Below, one piece after another: positions 1 to 9,838 of a DNA stretch of 64,000 bases. Source of the stretch: Sporosarcina cyprini (GTDB taxonomy: Bacteria > Bacillota > Bacilli > Bacillales_A > Planococcaceae). The stretch is from positions 124,001-188,000 of the forward strand of contig NZ_JAKMHX010000025.1 in assembly GCF_022048975.1 (NCBI RefSeq), written 5' to 3'. How positions within the stretch are numbered: the first letter of the stretch is position 1; every line of letters begins with the position of its first letter. A program made the position numbers and the translations under genes. Below the pieces are notes generated by a model. It was not told the DNA's origin, made no database searches, and worked only from the letters and a program-made list of their open reading frames with translations.

Positions 1-522
1 CTTTGTTTTTTCAATCAAACCCGAGCAGATGGCCTGAATCTTCTTGTCCCCGCTCTTCGTAATCTTGTTTTTATTGACCACCAACTGCAAGCCCATGATC
101 GCCAATGCCCCGACAAGCAGGGAAGCGAGACGCAAAGGCAGTTGATCGATTTCTACAGGTACCGACAGCAGGAATAAATACTGGAGCGAGAACGGCAAGT
201 AGAGTGGATTTTTCAAGTTGAATAACAACGAATAGCTGATGACGAACATGACCAGGAAGTTGATGGGCACGGCAAGCCAAACGTTGAATCCCGCAAGAAA
301 AGCGGCCACGCCGATAAACAGGTTCAGCAGGACGAACGTCATCGTGTTCGCAAATGGATGACTCGTCAAATCACGTTCTAACAACATAAGCATTGCCGTC
401 ACTGTCGACACACCGATGAGAATATTGGCGTCCCCGAAAAGTGCGCCAAATGCCATGATGAAACCGATAATGAAAGCAAATAGCACTGTATTCGAGATGA
501 TCGTTTTCTTGTTCAGCTGCAT
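1..522 (-). CDS. FUSC-like integral membrane protein (partial, runs off the window edge)
   Basis: The reading frame starts at an ATG whose complement is at 520-522, behind a GAGGAG-type ribosome binding site, and stays open to base 1, so the C-terminal part is missing. The visible 174 residues hold about five hydrophobic segments, beginning with a helix after MQLNKKTIISNTVLFAFIIG, and then a cytoplasmic-looking stretch rich in Lys. The spacing of helices, and a phrase like NPLYLPFSLQYLFLL, recall the FUSC / aromatic-acid exporter superfamily. Family assignment is by resemblance only. The gene is read away from the regulator at 793, and no neighbour informs its substrate. Confidence 0.6.
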   Translation of the reverse strand, partial: MQLNKKTIISNTVLFAFIIGFIMAFGALFGDANILIGVSTVTAMLMLLERDLTSHPFANTMTFVLLNLFIGVAAFLAGFNVWLAVPINFLVMFVISYSLLFNLKNPLYLPFSLQYLFLLSVPVEIDQLPLRLASLLVGALAIMGLQLVVNKNKITKSGDKKIQAICSGLIEKTK

Positions 523-681
523 GGATTCACTACTCCTCTGTATAATACGTAAGGGGTATTTTAACATTAAAATATATACGAGTAAAACAATTGTGCTGGG
601 AACAGGGATGTTGATCTTCTTTCCTTAGGTTTATGTGGCAGTATACAGTCCATTCTGTCCCCAAAAGAAATTTTGAAACTT

Positions 682-708
682 CTATAGGAGAACGTGAGCG
701 CCCTATAG
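682..708. promoter_or_regulatory. Inverted repeat upstream of the hut-linked regulator
   Basis: CTATAGG (682-688) and CCTATAG (702-708) form perfect 7-base arms around a 13-base spacer. The dyad lies about 85 bases before the start of the receiver-AraC gene and could be its operator. No protein can be named as the binder from sequence alone. Confidence 0.3.
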
Positions 709-792
709 CTACACGACATGTAGATATATTCATGCTAAACTAAAAAAAAGTTTCGGAATGGGTTGAATTTTGGCTAAGGGGAGGTTACTGCC

Positions 793-2268
793 TTGAAAAT
801 ATATTTGTTGGCTAAGGATAACTTGGAGGCCGAGGGGATTCGTTGGCTTGTTGAATCTCAGATGACCGGTATTGAATTATCAAAATGGGATTCCATCGAG
901 GAGTTTTTTAAAGCGGCTAAAAAAGGGGAGCCGGATCTGCTTCTACTTGATATGGACGCCTGGATGCAACACGATGAAAGGTTTGGTGAATTATTGAAAC
1001 AAAGTAGTGTCCGCTGGTTGGGCATTTCATCTGAACGTATCTTTCAAACAGCGTACCGCGGTCTTCGGTATCGGGCAGAAGATGTCTTGTTTCGTCCTTT
1101 TTCTCCTGTCGATTTGATTAAACAAATTCAACAGATTCGCTTTCAAATTAGAAGCGAGCAAGAACGGGGGATAACAGATTCGCGACATGAAGATCATCCA
1201 ATGAGAATCGACTATCCTGATCTATTTTTGTCAGGGCGTAAAACTACCCCGCCGTTTACGATGATTGCGATTATGACGCCCAATCTGTCTGCATTGCCGC
1301 GATTATATCAAGAACTGCATCAGTTTCCTTTTACAACGGAACAACAATTATTCGCGCTATCGGATTGTGTGTTGTGTATTCAGTATACAAAAGAAGCTGC
1401 GTTGTTTCAGGAGGAGTATCATGCATTTCTTGCTTGGTGGAAAGAGGGAACTGGTGAATCGTTGGCTATTGTTATTAATGATACTTCTTCCTTTTATTCT
1501 CTGAAAGAGACGTATGTTCAAACAAAACAATTGAAGGAAAAGATATTTTTTGAGGGTTACGATATTGTTATTTCGAGCAGTGAACATCGCAAGTGGTCTG
1601 AGATGGATCCTTTTTTGACCCCGTTGGAGCAGAGACAATGGATTGAAATGTTGGAAAAGCGGGACGTGAAAGAGATTCGACACTGGGTGGAACAGGAGTT
1701 TTTTACATATGAAGAGCCTTATCCTGATCCAGAAATGGTACGGATCCGATTGACAAGTGTTCTGGCCCAAGTGCGTCGTTATATGAAATCATATAACATT
1801 CAAACGCAAGAGTGGGAGAGTTCCTATCAAGCAGTTTTTCAACAGATTATTCGTAAACCGGTCATTCATGAAATTGTACAAGAGCTACTCTCGTTTATTA
1901 CCGAACTTCTTTTATTTGGAGGAGGCGATATTCAGACGCAAACGCAGGAGCAGTCACTCGTCGAAAGAGTGCAGGCCTTAATTGAGGCGAATTATTGGAA
2001 TGCACAATGGAGTTTAACTGCTTGCGCAGATGCGCTACGACTTAACAAAAGTACGCTTAGCCGGCGGTTTTCCGCGGAATCGGGTGAATTATTCAGGGAT
2101 GTACTGCATCAAGTTAGAATTCGAGAAGCTAAACGCTTACTGAAGGAAACTGATCTGTCCTTGGAAGAGATCTCAGTTTTGACAGGCTACTCCAACCAAA
2201 GCTACTTTACAATGAAGTTTAAACAACTGGAAGGAAGGACTCCTTCCTCCTATCAGTTTTATACATGA
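793..2268 (+). CDS. Receiver-like/AraC-family transcriptional regulator, probable hut regulator
   Basis: A 491-residue protein with a TTG start behind AAGGGGAGG. Residues 1-120 have a response-regulator receiver layout: acidic residue near the N-terminus (D9), the phospho-acceptor strand LLLLDMDAW (D53), and a closing motif at 100-103 where the invariant Lys of KPF is Arg (RPF). Residues about 395-491 carry two AraC helix-turn-helix units (SLTACADALRLNKSTLSRRF and LEEISVLTGYSNQSYF). The middle 120-390 is unassigned and is probably a sensor. It reads toward hutU and is followed by its own terminator. It likely activates or represses the hut genes; this is inferred from position. Bacillus subtilis uses the unrelated HutP, so this would be a different control scheme. 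Confidence 0.75.
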   Translation: MKIYLLAKDNLEAEGIRWLVESQMTGIELSKWDSIEEFFKAAKKGEPDLLLLDMDAWMQHDERFGELLKQSSVRWLGISSERIFQTAYRGLRYRAEDVLFRPFSPVDLIKQIQQIRFQIRSEQERGITDSRHEDHPMRIDYPDLFLSGRKTTPPFTMIAIMTPNLSALPRLYQELHQFPFTTEQQLFALSDCVLCIQYTKEAALFQEEYHAFLAWWKEGTGESLAIVINDTSSFYSLKETYVQTKQLKEKIFFEGYDIVISSSEHRKWSEMDPFLTPLEQRQWIEMLEKRDVKEIRHWVEQEFFTYEEPYPDPEMVRIRLTSVLAQVRRYMKSYNIQTQEWESSYQAVFQQIIRKPVIHEIVQELLSFITELLLFGGGDIQTQTQEQSLVERVQALIEANYWNAQWSLTACADALRLNKSTLSRRFSAESGELFRDVLHQVRIREAKRLLKETDLSLEEISVLTGYSNQSYFTMKFKQLEGRTPSSYQFYT

Positions 2269-2271
2269 GAG

Positions 2272-2302
2272 AAGGATCTTACCTAAGTAAGGTTCTTTTT
2301 TT
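2272..2302 (+). terminator. Rho-independent terminator after the AraC-type regulator
   Basis: An 11-bp stem with two G-U pairs (2272-2282 with 2287-2297), a CTAA loop and a following T-run. It separates the regulator transcript from hutU, implying hutU has its own promoter. Confidence 0.75.
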
Positions 2303-2467
2303 ATTCGAAACGATTAAATAAAATATAAAAATAAAAACTAATTAGAAAATTGGAGATGAAATACATTTATAAATGCAAGTAAAATATAAAAAAGTCAACA
2401 GTTAATAAAAAATAATTAGAATCTTCTATGTATAATAAAGGTACCGAAAAAAGGAGGTACTTTACTT
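2303..2467 (+). promoter_or_regulatory. Regulatory region of hutU
   Basis: This AT-rich stretch holds a consensus -10 TATAAT at 2431-2436, with no good -35, as expected of an activator-dependent promoter. A 12-base palindrome CATTTATAAATG lies at 2364-2375, and the 9-mer TAATTAGAA occurs twice in direct orientation (2339-2347 and 2413-2421). Direct repeats are typical of AraC-family sites. No CcpA cre site was recognised. The hutU ribosome binding site is AAGGAGG just before 2468. Confidence 0.45.
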
Positions 2468-4147
2468 ATGAAGACAATTGCTGAAGAGAAAGTAATTCGT
2501 TATAGAGGTTCTGAGTTGAATACAAAAGGGTGGTTACAAGAAGCGGCGCTGAGGATGCTGATGAACAACTTGGATCCTGAAGTGGCTGAGCATCCTGAAA
2601 ATCTTGTTGTGTACGGTGGAATCGGAAAAGCGGCCCGAAATTGGGAGAGTTTCGATGCGATCGTCAAGTCACTGAAAGAACTTGAAAATGACGAAACATT
2701 GCTCATCCAATCCGGTAAGCCGGTTGCTATATTCAAATCCCACGTGGATGCGCCGCGTGTCCTTATTGCAAATTCAAATATCGTTCCCGCGTATGCCAAT
2801 TGGGAAACGTTTCATGAACTCGATAAAAAAGGACTCATGATGTATGGGCAAATGACAGCCGGAAGTTGGATTTACATCGGATCACAAGGAATTGTCCAAG
2901 GAACCTATGAGACATTTGTGGAACTTGGCAAAAAGCATTTTAATGGCAACTTGCAAGGAACAATTACAGTAACAGCAGGGCTTGGCGGAATGGGTGGAGC
3001 ACAGCCGCTTGCAGTGACTATGGCTGGTGGTGTGTGTATTGCAATTGAAGTGGATGAAACACGTATTGATCGCCGTATCGAAACACGCTACACAGATTTG
3101 AAAACGGATTCATTGGACGAGGCAATCCGACTCGCACAAGAGGCGAAAAAAGAAGGCAAAGCATTATCGATTGGTTTGCTTGGGAATGCTTCTGATATTT
3201 TGCCGGAGATGATTGCACGCAACTTTATTCCAGATGTATTGACTGACCAAACATCTGCGCATGATCCATTGAATGGTTACATTCCTTCTAAAATGTCTTT
3301 GGAAGAAGCTGAGACCCTTCGTGCAAGTGACCCTGTAGAATATGTGAAACGCTCGAAAGCTTCCATGGCGCAACATGTCCAGGCAATGCTGGATATGATG
3401 GACAAAGGCGCGATAACTTTTGACTATGGAAACAACATTCGTCAAGTAGCAAAAGACGAAGGAATTGAAAGCGCTTTCGATTTTCCGGGCTTTGTCCCTG
3501 CCTATATTCGCCCTCAATTCTGCGAAGGAAAAGGACCGTTCCGCTGGGCTGCCTTGTCAGGAGATCCGGAGGATATTTATAAATTGGATGAAGTGATTTT
3601 GAAAGAGTTCAGCTATAATGAGCATCTTTGCAACTGGATCCGCATGGCACAGGAAAAAATCGAATTCCAAGGACTTCCTGCCCGTATTTGCTGGTTCGGC
3701 TACGGAGAGCGTGCTCGGTTCGGAAAGATTATCAATGACATGGTCGCAAGTGGTGAATTGAGTGCTCCGATTGTAATCGGTCGTGACCATTTGGATTCAG
3801 GTTCCGTCGCTTCCCCGAATCGGGAGACGGAGGCAATGAAGGATGGTTCTGACGTAGTTGCGGATTGGCCAATCCTCAATGCAATGATTAATGCAGTAGG
3901 AGGCGCGACGTGGGTGTCTCTCCATCATGGTGGAGGTGTCGGTATGGGTTATTCCATTCATTCTGGAGTTGTCATTGTAGCAGATGGAACGAAGGAAGCG
4001 GCTGCTCGTATTGAACGCGTGTTAACTACGGACCCTGGCATGGGAATAGCACGCCATGTTGATGCTGGATATGAAATTGCTGAGAGAACAGCATTAGAAA
4101 AAGGTGTCAAAATTCCGATGTTACAAAAAGGGAATGAGCCTTCATGA
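2468..4147 (+). CDS. hutU: Urocanate hydratase (urocanase)
   Basis: Cytosolic NAD-dependent enzyme that hydrates urocanate to 4-imidazolone-5-propanoate, step two of histidine catabolism. The 559-residue length is normal for the family. The Rossmann fingerprint [20 protein letters not shown] is present, as is the conserved active-site segment [13 protein letters not shown] with Cys408, and the C-terminal segment [13 protein letters not shown]. The start has an AAGGAGG ribosome binding site at good spacing. The stop overlaps the hutI start by four bases (ATGA), so the two are translationally coupled. Gene order here (U-I-H) differs from hutPHUIGM of B. subtilis, with hutG located elsewhere. 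Confidence 0.98.
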   Translation: MKTIAEEKVIRYRGSELNTKGWLQEAALRMLMNNLDPEVAEHPENLVVYGGIGKAARNWESFDAIVKSLKELENDETLLIQSGKPVAIFKSHVDAPRVLIANSNIVPAYANWETFHELDKKGLMMYGQMTAGSWIYIGSQGIVQGTYETFVELGKKHFNGNLQGTITVTAGLGGMGGAQPLAVTMAGGVCIAIEVDETRIDRRIETRYTDLKTDSLDEAIRLAQEAKKEGKALSIGLLGNASDILPEMIARNFIPDVLTDQTSAHDPLNGYIPSKMSLEEAETLRASDPVEYVKRSKASMAQHVQAMLDMMDKGAITFDYGNNIRQVAKDEGIESAFDFPGFVPAYIRPQFCEGKGPFRWAALSGDPEDIYKLDEVILKEFSYNEHLCNWIRMAQEKIEFQGLPARICWFGYGERARFGKIINDMVASGELSAPIVIGRDHLDSGSVASPNRETEAMKDGSDVVADWPILNAMINAVGGATWVSLHHGGGVGMGYSIHSGVVIVADGTKEAAARIERVLTTDPGMGIARHVDAGYEIAERTALEKGVKIPMLQKGNEPS

Positions 4148-5415
4148 AAAATATAGTTTGGATTAAACATGCTTCCCAGCTCGCGACTTTGGCGTCCGGG
4201 AAGCAAGGCCCCCGGGCGGGAAAAGATATGTCGGAAATCGGAATTATCGAAGATGGCAGTCTGTGGATTGAAAACGGTGTCATCCAGGCTGTTGGTACAA
4301 CCAAAACACTTGAAGAAAAGTATGCCGGGAGAGCAGAAGAGGCTAGCGTTGTGGACGCTTCCGGATGTCTCGTGACCCCTGGCCTGGTAGATCCACACAC
4401 ACATGTGGTATACGGGGGAAGCCGTGAGCGCGAATTTGAAATGCGCTTGGAAGGTGCAACTTATATGGACATCATGAATGCAGGTGGAGGCATTCATGCA
4501 ACGACCCGTATGACAAGGGAGGCATCTGAGGTAGAGTTGATGGAACAGGCAACACGCCGCCTTGATTCTTTCCTTGCACATGGTGTGACGACTGTGGAAG
4601 GGAAAAGCGGCTATGGAATGAATCTGGAAACGGAGCTAAAACAACTGCGAGTGATGAAGAAGTTACAAGAAACACATCCGATCGATCTTGTGCCCACTTT
4701 CATGGGAGCCCATGCCGTTCCTCCTGAATATTCCAGTAGGGAAGATGAGTTTATTGAGTATTTGATTGAAACCGTATTGCCTGCAGTGGTGGAGGAGAAG
4801 CTGGCGATTTTCATAGATGTATTTTGTGAAAAAGGTGTTTTTACTCCTGAGCAATCCGAGAGAATATTAGAGGCGGGCAAACGGGTCGGGCTAATTCCAA
4901 AGATCCATGCGGACGAAATTGAATCGTATGGTGGTGCGGAACTGGCGGCGAAAGTCGGTGCGATATCTGCCGAACATCTCCTGAAAACATCCGAAGAAGG
5001 AATTCAGGCAATGGCTAAAGCAGGTACAGTCGCGTGCCTTCTACCGGCGACAGCACTGTATTTACGGGAACAAGCAGCCGCGGGAAGACGAATGATTGAC
5101 GAAGGTGTGCCAGTAGCCATTTCGACAGATTGCAATCCAGGCTCCTCGCCTACCACTTCTATGCCGCTTGTCATGAACTTGGCTTGTATTTCAATGCGTT
5201 TAACGCCAGCAGAGGCTTTAACAGCTGCTACATATAATGCCGCCTGCGCTATTCGAAGCGAGGCGAAGATTGGTTCGTTGGAAATTGGTAAACAAGGTGA
5301 TGTCGTATTGTGGAACGTTAAAAATTATCAGGAACTGCAATATTTATTTGGTGTAAATCATGTAAAGTCAGTTTGGAAAAAAGGAGTGCAGGTTGTCGGG
5401 AATCCGACAAGCTAA
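4144..5415 (+). CDS. hutI: Imidazolonepropionase
   Basis: Metal-dependent amidohydrolase that opens 4-imidazolone-5-propanoate to N-formimidoyl-L-glutamate, step three of the pathway. At 423 residues it has the family length. Visible metal and catalytic signatures are [14 protein letters not shown] (first His pair), the family mark [23 protein letters not shown] (later His), AEHLL, and [11 protein letters not shown] (metal-binding Asp). Its ATG overlaps the hutU stop. It is followed by a 176-base gap holding a structured element before hutH. Confidence 0.98.
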   Translation: MKNIVWIKHASQLATLASGKQGPRAGKDMSEIGIIEDGSLWIENGVIQAVGTTKTLEEKYAGRAEEASVVDASGCLVTPGLVDPHTHVVYGGSREREFEMRLEGATYMDIMNAGGGIHATTRMTREASEVELMEQATRRLDSFLAHGVTTVEGKSGYGMNLETELKQLRVMKKLQETHPIDLVPTFMGAHAVPPEYSSREDEFIEYLIETVLPAVVEEKLAIFIDVFCEKGVFTPEQSERILEAGKRVGLIPKIHADEIESYGGAELAAKVGAISAEHLLKTSEEGIQAMAKAGTVACLLPATALYLREQAAAGRRMIDEGVPVAISTDCNPGSSPTTSMPLVMNLACISMRLTPAEALTAATYNAACAIRSEAKIGSLEIGKQGDVVLWNVKNYQELQYLFGVNHVKSVWKKGVQVVGNPTS

Positions 5416-5463
5416 CAGAGTAAGGTCATATTATTAGGCACTGATAAAAGAGAAACTACCGTT

Positions 5464-5538
5464 CTGATTTTTCGGCAGGTGCAGTAGCTAGTTTTCTACT
5501 CGCTTGCTCGTGCGCCTGTCTCATCGTATTAGAATCAG
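5464..5538. other. Nested inverted-repeat element between hutI and hutH
   Basis: Three concentric pairings are visible: CTGATT (5464-5469) with AATCAG (5533-5538); CAGGTGC (5476-5482) with GCGCCTG (5512-5518, one G-U); and AGTAG (5483-5487) with CTACT (5496-5500). There is no T-run after it, so it is not a plain terminator. It may set processing, attenuation or stability between hutI and hutH messages, or be a small repeat element. Confidence 0.45.
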
Positions 5539-5591
5539 GCTAACAACAGCTAATTTCTCCAGAATAACAGAATTGAAGGGAGACAGGAAAC

Positions 5592-7082
5592 ATGGTTGTA
5601 TTAAATGGTCAAACACTGAATCTTTCAGAGATGTACGGCATACTTTTTAATGGTGATCAAGTCACTTATTCAGAAGAAAGTATGAGAAAAGTTAAAGAAA
5701 GCCGAAAAGCTGTCGAACGACTCGTAAGTGAAGAGAGAGTTGTATACGGTATAACAACAGGCTTCGGGAAATTTAGTGATGTATTAATTGATAAAGACGA
5801 TGTTGGATCACTTCAGCTGAATCTAATTCGTTCGCATGCTTGTGGTGTGGGGGATCCTTTTCCGGAAGTTGTTTCGAGGGCTATGACTTTGCTGCGCGCG
5901 AATGCATTATTAAAAGGGTTTTCAGGAGTGCGTCCTGTTGTCATTGAAAGATTGCTGGATTTAGTGAATGCACATATCCATCCAGTGATTCCTCAGCAAG
6001 GATCTCTTGGGGCAAGTGGTGATTTGGCGCCTCTATCCCATTTGGCACTTGTAATAATTGGGGAAGGGGAAGTCTTCTATAAAGGCGAGAGAATTCCTGC
6101 GAAGGAAGCATTAGAAAAAGAAGGAATCGAACCGGTCGTCTTGACGGCAAAAGAAGGACTTGCTCTAATCAATGGTACGCAGGCAATGACCGCTATGGGT
6201 GTGGTGGCCTATTTAGAAGCAGAAAAATTGGCTTATCAATCAGAACAAATAGCGTCATTGACGATTGAGAGTTTGAATGGAATAATTGATGCATTTGACG
6301 AAGATATCCATCTAGCTAGAGGGTATAGAGAGCAAGTGGAAGTGGCTGAACGAATTCGCAATCTGCTCGCTGATAGTAAATTAACAACAATGCAAGGGGA
6401 ACTTCGGGTTCAAGATGCGTATTCCCTCAGATGTATCCCTCAAGTGCATGGTGCAACCTGGCAGGCAATGAATTACGTAAAAGAAAAATTGGAAATCGAG
6501 ATGAATGCAGCCACTGATAATCCATTGATTTTTGACAATGGGGAAAAGGTGCTTTCTGGTGGTAACTTCCATGGTCAGCCGATCGCATTTGCGATGGACT
6601 TCCTGGCAATCGCTATAGCGGAACTGGCAAATATCTCGGAACGCAGGATTGAACGTTTAGTCAATCCACAATTAAATGACTTACCACCATTCTTAAGTCC
6701 AGAACCAGGCTTACAGTCAGGTGCGATGATTCTACAATACGTTGCCGCTTCACTTGTCTCGGAAAACAAAACATTGGCACATCCGGCAAGCGTCGATTCG
6801 ATTCCTTCGTCTGCGAATCAGGAAGATCATGTCAGCATGGGAACAATCGGATCAAGACACGCCTATCAAGTGATAACGAATACTCGCCGTGTGCTTGCAA
6901 TTGAAGCGATTTGCAGCATGCAGGCAGTGGAATTCCGTGGGAAAGAAAAGATGTCTTCTAGTACAAGAGATTTCCTTGAAAACGGCAGACAAATCGTCCC
7001 GTATATTACAGAAGATCGTGTGTTTTCTCCGGATATTGAAGCGATGAATAAATGGTTAAAAGAGGGGACCTTCAACTTCTAA
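5592..7082 (+). CDS. hutH: Histidine ammonia-lyase
   Basis: Removes ammonia from L-histidine to give urocanate, the entry step of the pathway. The 496 residues include the self-forming MIO cofactor triad Ala141-Ser142-Gly143 inside [13 protein letters not shown]. Other family marks are [12 protein letters not shown] near residue 53, the NGTQAM segment, [15 protein letters not shown], and the C-terminal [18 protein letters not shown]. The start is an ATG behind GAAGGGAGACAGG. Although it catalyses the first step it is third in the cluster, separated from hutI by a structured gap, so it may have partly independent expression. Confidence 0.98.
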   Translation: MVVLNGQTLNLSEMYGILFNGDQVTYSEESMRKVKESRKAVERLVSEERVVYGITTGFGKFSDVLIDKDDVGSLQLNLIRSHACGVGDPFPEVVSRAMTLLRANALLKGFSGVRPVVIERLLDLVNAHIHPVIPQQGSLGASGDLAPLSHLALVIIGEGEVFYKGERIPAKEALEKEGIEPVVLTAKEGLALINGTQAMTAMGVVAYLEAEKLAYQSEQIASLTIESLNGIIDAFDEDIHLARGYREQVEVAERIRNLLADSKLTTMQGELRVQDAYSLRCIPQVHGATWQAMNYVKEKLEIEMNAATDNPLIFDNGEKVLSGGNFHGQPIAFAMDFLAIAIAELANISERRIERLVNPQLNDLPPFLSPEPGLQSGAMILQYVAASLVSENKTLAHPASVDSIPSSANQEDHVSMGTIGSRHAYQVITNTRRVLAIEAICSMQAVEFRGKEKMSSSTRDFLENGRQIVPYITEDRVFSPDIEAMNKWLKEGTFNF

Positions 7083-7114
7083 AAGTTGAAAAATGGGATA
7101 ATGTAAATCGGGAA

Positions 7115-7193
7115 ATTTGTTTCACCTAGCAGGAAGCGGTTTTGATATTCATTATATGGCCATGAATAAATGGCCGCTTTCTCTATTATCATG
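7115..7193. other. Inverted-repeat element between hutH and the transporter
   Basis: GGAAGCGG near 7131 pairs with CCGCTTTC near 7173, and within it GGCCAT pairs with ATGGCC. The T content after the stem is low. It could be a weak terminator or an mRNA-stability hairpin between hutH and the downstream transporter. Confidence 0.35.
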
Positions 7194-7237
7194 TGTCTGA
7201 ATTTTAATAATAAAAAGAATGTAAAAGGGGTGGTTCT

Positions 7238-8548
7238 GTGTTAGGTACAGTAGTAATTTCAGTTATTGTAATGTCCGTGTTGAGTCTTCTCCGTGTTAAC
7301 GTCATATTTGCGATTTTAGTCGCAGCAGGTGTTGCCGGGTTAATGGAAGGCTTGTCATTGACAGAAACCACGACCATGCTTGTTTCAGGAATGGGGGGGC
7401 AAGCGAATACCGCTTTAAGTTATGTCTTGCTTGGAATGTTCGCTGTAATGATTGGTCTTTCAGGAATAACCGGGTTTTTGGTTAAAAGGCTTGTCCACGT
7501 TCTTAAAGGAAAACGTTCCATCCTGTTGTTGACAATTGCGGGAGTCGCTTGCTTCTCCCAAAATTTAGTGCCGATACACATTGCGTTTATTCCGATTCTC
7601 ATCCCCCCGCTACTTCATTTGTTTGATAAAATGAAAATTGATCGCAGGGGTGTAGCTACTGCATTGACCTTCGGATTAAAGGCACCGTATATTATGATTC
7701 CAGCTGGGTTCGGTCTTATTTTTCACGGAATCATCGCAGATGAAATGAAAGCGAGTGGCATGGATATCCCTTTATTGTCTGTCTCCTATGCCATGTTGAT
7801 TCCGGGTCTTGGTATGATTGTTGGCCTTCTGATTGCTGTTTTCATCACGTATCGAAAGCCGCGCGAGCTGCCAGCCGGTGATCAAGGAGTTTTTAATGCT
7901 ATCGACACGCATGAAGAAACGGAACTGAAATTTTCAACGCGTCACTTTTTGACAATTGCTGCTATCATTGGGGCATTGGTTGTACAGTTGGCGACCGGTT
8001 CTCTTGTTTTGGGAGCGCTTACTGGTATCGCGTTAATGTTTATATTCACAGTCGTTCCATTTAAAGATGGAGAGAAAGTTGTGAATGACGGGATTTCTAT
8101 GATGGGTATGATTGCGTTTGTCATGCTTATCGCATCAGGTTATGCAACAATATTAAAAGAGACAGGTGCAGTCAATGAGCTGGTCGAAGCTGCGACGGGC
8201 ATTTTAGGTGATAATAAATTGGTAATCGCGTCCGTCATGCTGCTGATTGGCCTATTAATCACAATGGGAATAGGTTCTTCATTTGGAACAATCCCGATTA
8301 TTGCTGCATTGTTTGTTCCCATTTGTCTTGCAGTCGGCTTCTCGCCGTTGGCAACTGCTGCTTTAATTGGTACGGCAGGGGCTCTTGGGGATGCGGGATC
8401 GCCTGCATCGGACAGTACACTCGGCCCGACAGCTGGGTTGAATGCAGATGGAAAACACCATCATATTTGGGATACATGTGTACCTACATTTGTACATTAT
8501 AATATCCCTCTCTTTATCTTTGGTATTATTGCAGCCATGGTACTCTAA
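7238..8548 (+). CDS. Na+/H+ antiporter-family permease, candidate histidine or urocanate transporter
   Basis: A 436-residue polytopic membrane protein with about 11 hydrophobic segments, a GTG start and a GGGG-type ribosome binding site. It resembles the Na+/H+ antiporter family that contains B. subtilis YuiF (ion transporter superfamily): note SGMGGQANTALSYVLLGMF, GLKAPYIMIPAGFG and the conserved C-terminal GALGDAGSPASDSTLGPT. Members next to amino-acid catabolic genes are usually amino-acid importers rather than antiporters. Placement 155 bases after hutH makes histidine or urocanate the likely substrate; that is inference. No HutM/HutT-type permease is present, so this may fill that role. 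Confidence 0.8.
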   Translation: MLGTVVISVIVMSVLSLLRVNVIFAILVAAGVAGLMEGLSLTETTTMLVSGMGGQANTALSYVLLGMFAVMIGLSGITGFLVKRLVHVLKGKRSILLLTIAGVACFSQNLVPIHIAFIPILIPPLLHLFDKMKIDRRGVATALTFGLKAPYIMIPAGFGLIFHGIIADEMKASGMDIPLLSVSYAMLIPGLGMIVGLLIAVFITYRKPRELPAGDQGVFNAIDTHEETELKFSTRHFLTIAAIIGALVVQLATGSLVLGALTGIALMFIFTVVPFKDGEKVVNDGISMMGMIAFVMLIASGYATILKETGAVNELVEAATGILGDNKLVIASVMLLIGLLITMGIGSSFGTIPIIAALFVPICLAVGFSPLATAALIGTAGALGDAGSPASDSTLGPTAGLNADGKHHHIWDTCVPTFVHYNIPLFIFGIIAAMVL

Positions 8549-8742
8549 ATAGCTTTGAAGGCAACGTGTCGGTGTAAGAGAGCTATGATTAAAGAGTAGA
8601 AACCATGGAAAAGAAAGTATAATAATATTCATTTTTATGTTACGGGGCTCAGCCTCTATTGGCATGAAGGTGAAAATTTGTCTTATTAGTAAAATGGAAA
8701 ATGATAATAATTAATTCTATGACGAGAAGGAAGGCAAGCGTA

Positions 8743-9543
8743 ATGAGACTGGATTTTGTTAAGGTTAGTCCATCAAAGAATATGACAGCGTTCATCACTA
8801 ATTATGTACCACCCGCTCATTATGCGGAAATAGCCAGTAAGATTATGGATTATGAATATTTGCATGCGGAACAGGTAGGATTCTTGGTAGCACCAAAAGG
8901 CGAACAGTCAGTGTTACGATTAGAAATGTCAGGCGGGGAGTTCTGCGGAAATGCGGTATTAAGCGCTGCGGCTTACTGTATATATAAAGGCATAACAAAT
9001 AGTAACAAGTTTCTGTTGGAGGCATCTGGATCTGATATACCACTCGAATGTGTTGTAGTGGAGAAGTCTCCAACACATTTTGAAGCGAAAGCCGAGATGC
9101 CAAGTCCTCTCTCGATTAGTGATATTACTATAGATTTTAATGAACATTGTATATCAGGCAGCGTTGTGAAGTTAGACGGAATTACACATTTCGTGACGGA
9201 TTATTGGCCAAACAGCAAAGAGAACTTTGATTCCCTAATTGAGGTAGTTACTGAAAGAGTTGAAGATAAAGCGATTGGAATCATTCCCTATCGAAAACGT
9301 GCGGGACAGGAGTATGAGATTTGGCCATTCGTGTACGTAACAGAAACAGGAAGCCGATTCTTCGAACAAGCCTGCGGATCCGGTTCTCTGGCCCTCGGCA
9401 TCTGTTTATCAATGAAAAATGGAGAACATGAATTGAATATTCATCAGCCGGGTGGAATCATATATGTAGAAACCGGTGACAAAAATTATATTTCGACAGA
9501 TGTCAGATTTACATCTGAAGGTATAGTAAATCTTGATTTGTAA
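8743..9543 (+). CDS. DapF-fold amino-acid racemase, probable histidine racemase
   Basis: Cofactor-independent two-cysteine racemase/epimerase of the diaminopimelate epimerase fold. An upstream in-frame ATG at 8701 exists, but the ATG at 8743 has the better site (AGAAGGAAGG, 8-base spacing), giving 266 residues. The two catalytic thiols are Cys68 in MSGGEFCGNAVLS and Cys211 in FEQACGSGSLALG. The first motif GGEFCGNA differs from the MCGNGxRC of true DapF and matches what is known of CntK-type histidine racemases of the staphylopine pathway. No nicotianamine-synthase-like partner is present; the neighbours are hutU/I/H and a transporter. The likely role is to turn D-histidine into L-histidine for breakdown. 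A proline-racemase-like or other substrate cannot be excluded. Confidence 0.75.
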   Translation: MRLDFVKVSPSKNMTAFITNYVPPAHYAEIASKIMDYEYLHAEQVGFLVAPKGEQSVLRLEMSGGEFCGNAVLSAAAYCIYKGITNSNKFLLEASGSDIPLECVVVEKSPTHFEAKAEMPSPLSISDITIDFNEHCISGSVVKLDGITHFVTDYWPNSKENFDSLIEVVTERVEDKAIGIIPYRKRAGQEYEIWPFVYVTETGSRFFEQACGSGSLALGICLSMKNGEHELNIHQPGGIIYVETGDKNYISTDVRFTSEGIVNLDL

Positions 9544-9565
9544 ATAGTTTCTTATGATTATAAAA

Positions 9566-9604
9566 GCATTCTGCCACTCATGAAGGAGGGCAGAATGTTT
9601 TTTT
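9566..9604 (+). terminator. Terminator of the hut-transporter-racemase cluster
   Basis: A 10-base stem, GCATTCTGCC (9566-9575) with GGCAGAATGT (9589-9598; the outermost pair is a G-U), followed by seven T. It ends the cluster that begins at hutU and precedes the ECF sigma promoter. Confidence 0.85.
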
Positions 9605-9672
9605 ACATTTAAACTTTATTCCGGTTTATCCGCAAGACGCTACACCAGCTCTAAAATTTCCTTAAAAAGATT

Positions 9673-9698
9673 TGAAACTTTTTCTGAAAAACTCCGTC
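9673..9698 (+). promoter_or_regulatory. ECF-type promoter of the sigma factor gene
   Basis: TGAAAC (9673-9678), a 16-base spacer, then CGTC (9695-9698). This is the classical extracytoplasmic-function promoter layout (as for SigM, SigW and SigX in B. subtilis). It lies about 140 bases before the sigma gene start and suggests autoregulation. Confidence 0.75.
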
Positions 9699-9838
9699 TG
9701 TAGGGTGCTTAGATGTTCGGAGTGACTTTATTATGGTTTAATTGAGGAAATATGCCGGTATGGCGTGACAGAAAAATTGGGACCTGCCATGGCCATAGAA
9801 ATGAGTGAGTAACGAATATGCATGAAATGGAGCAAGTG

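Noticed and set aside
8743-9543. True diaminopimelate epimerase (lysine pathway)
   Set aside because: First motif is GGEFCGNA, not MCGNGxRC, and the context is histidine catabolism with no lysine genes.
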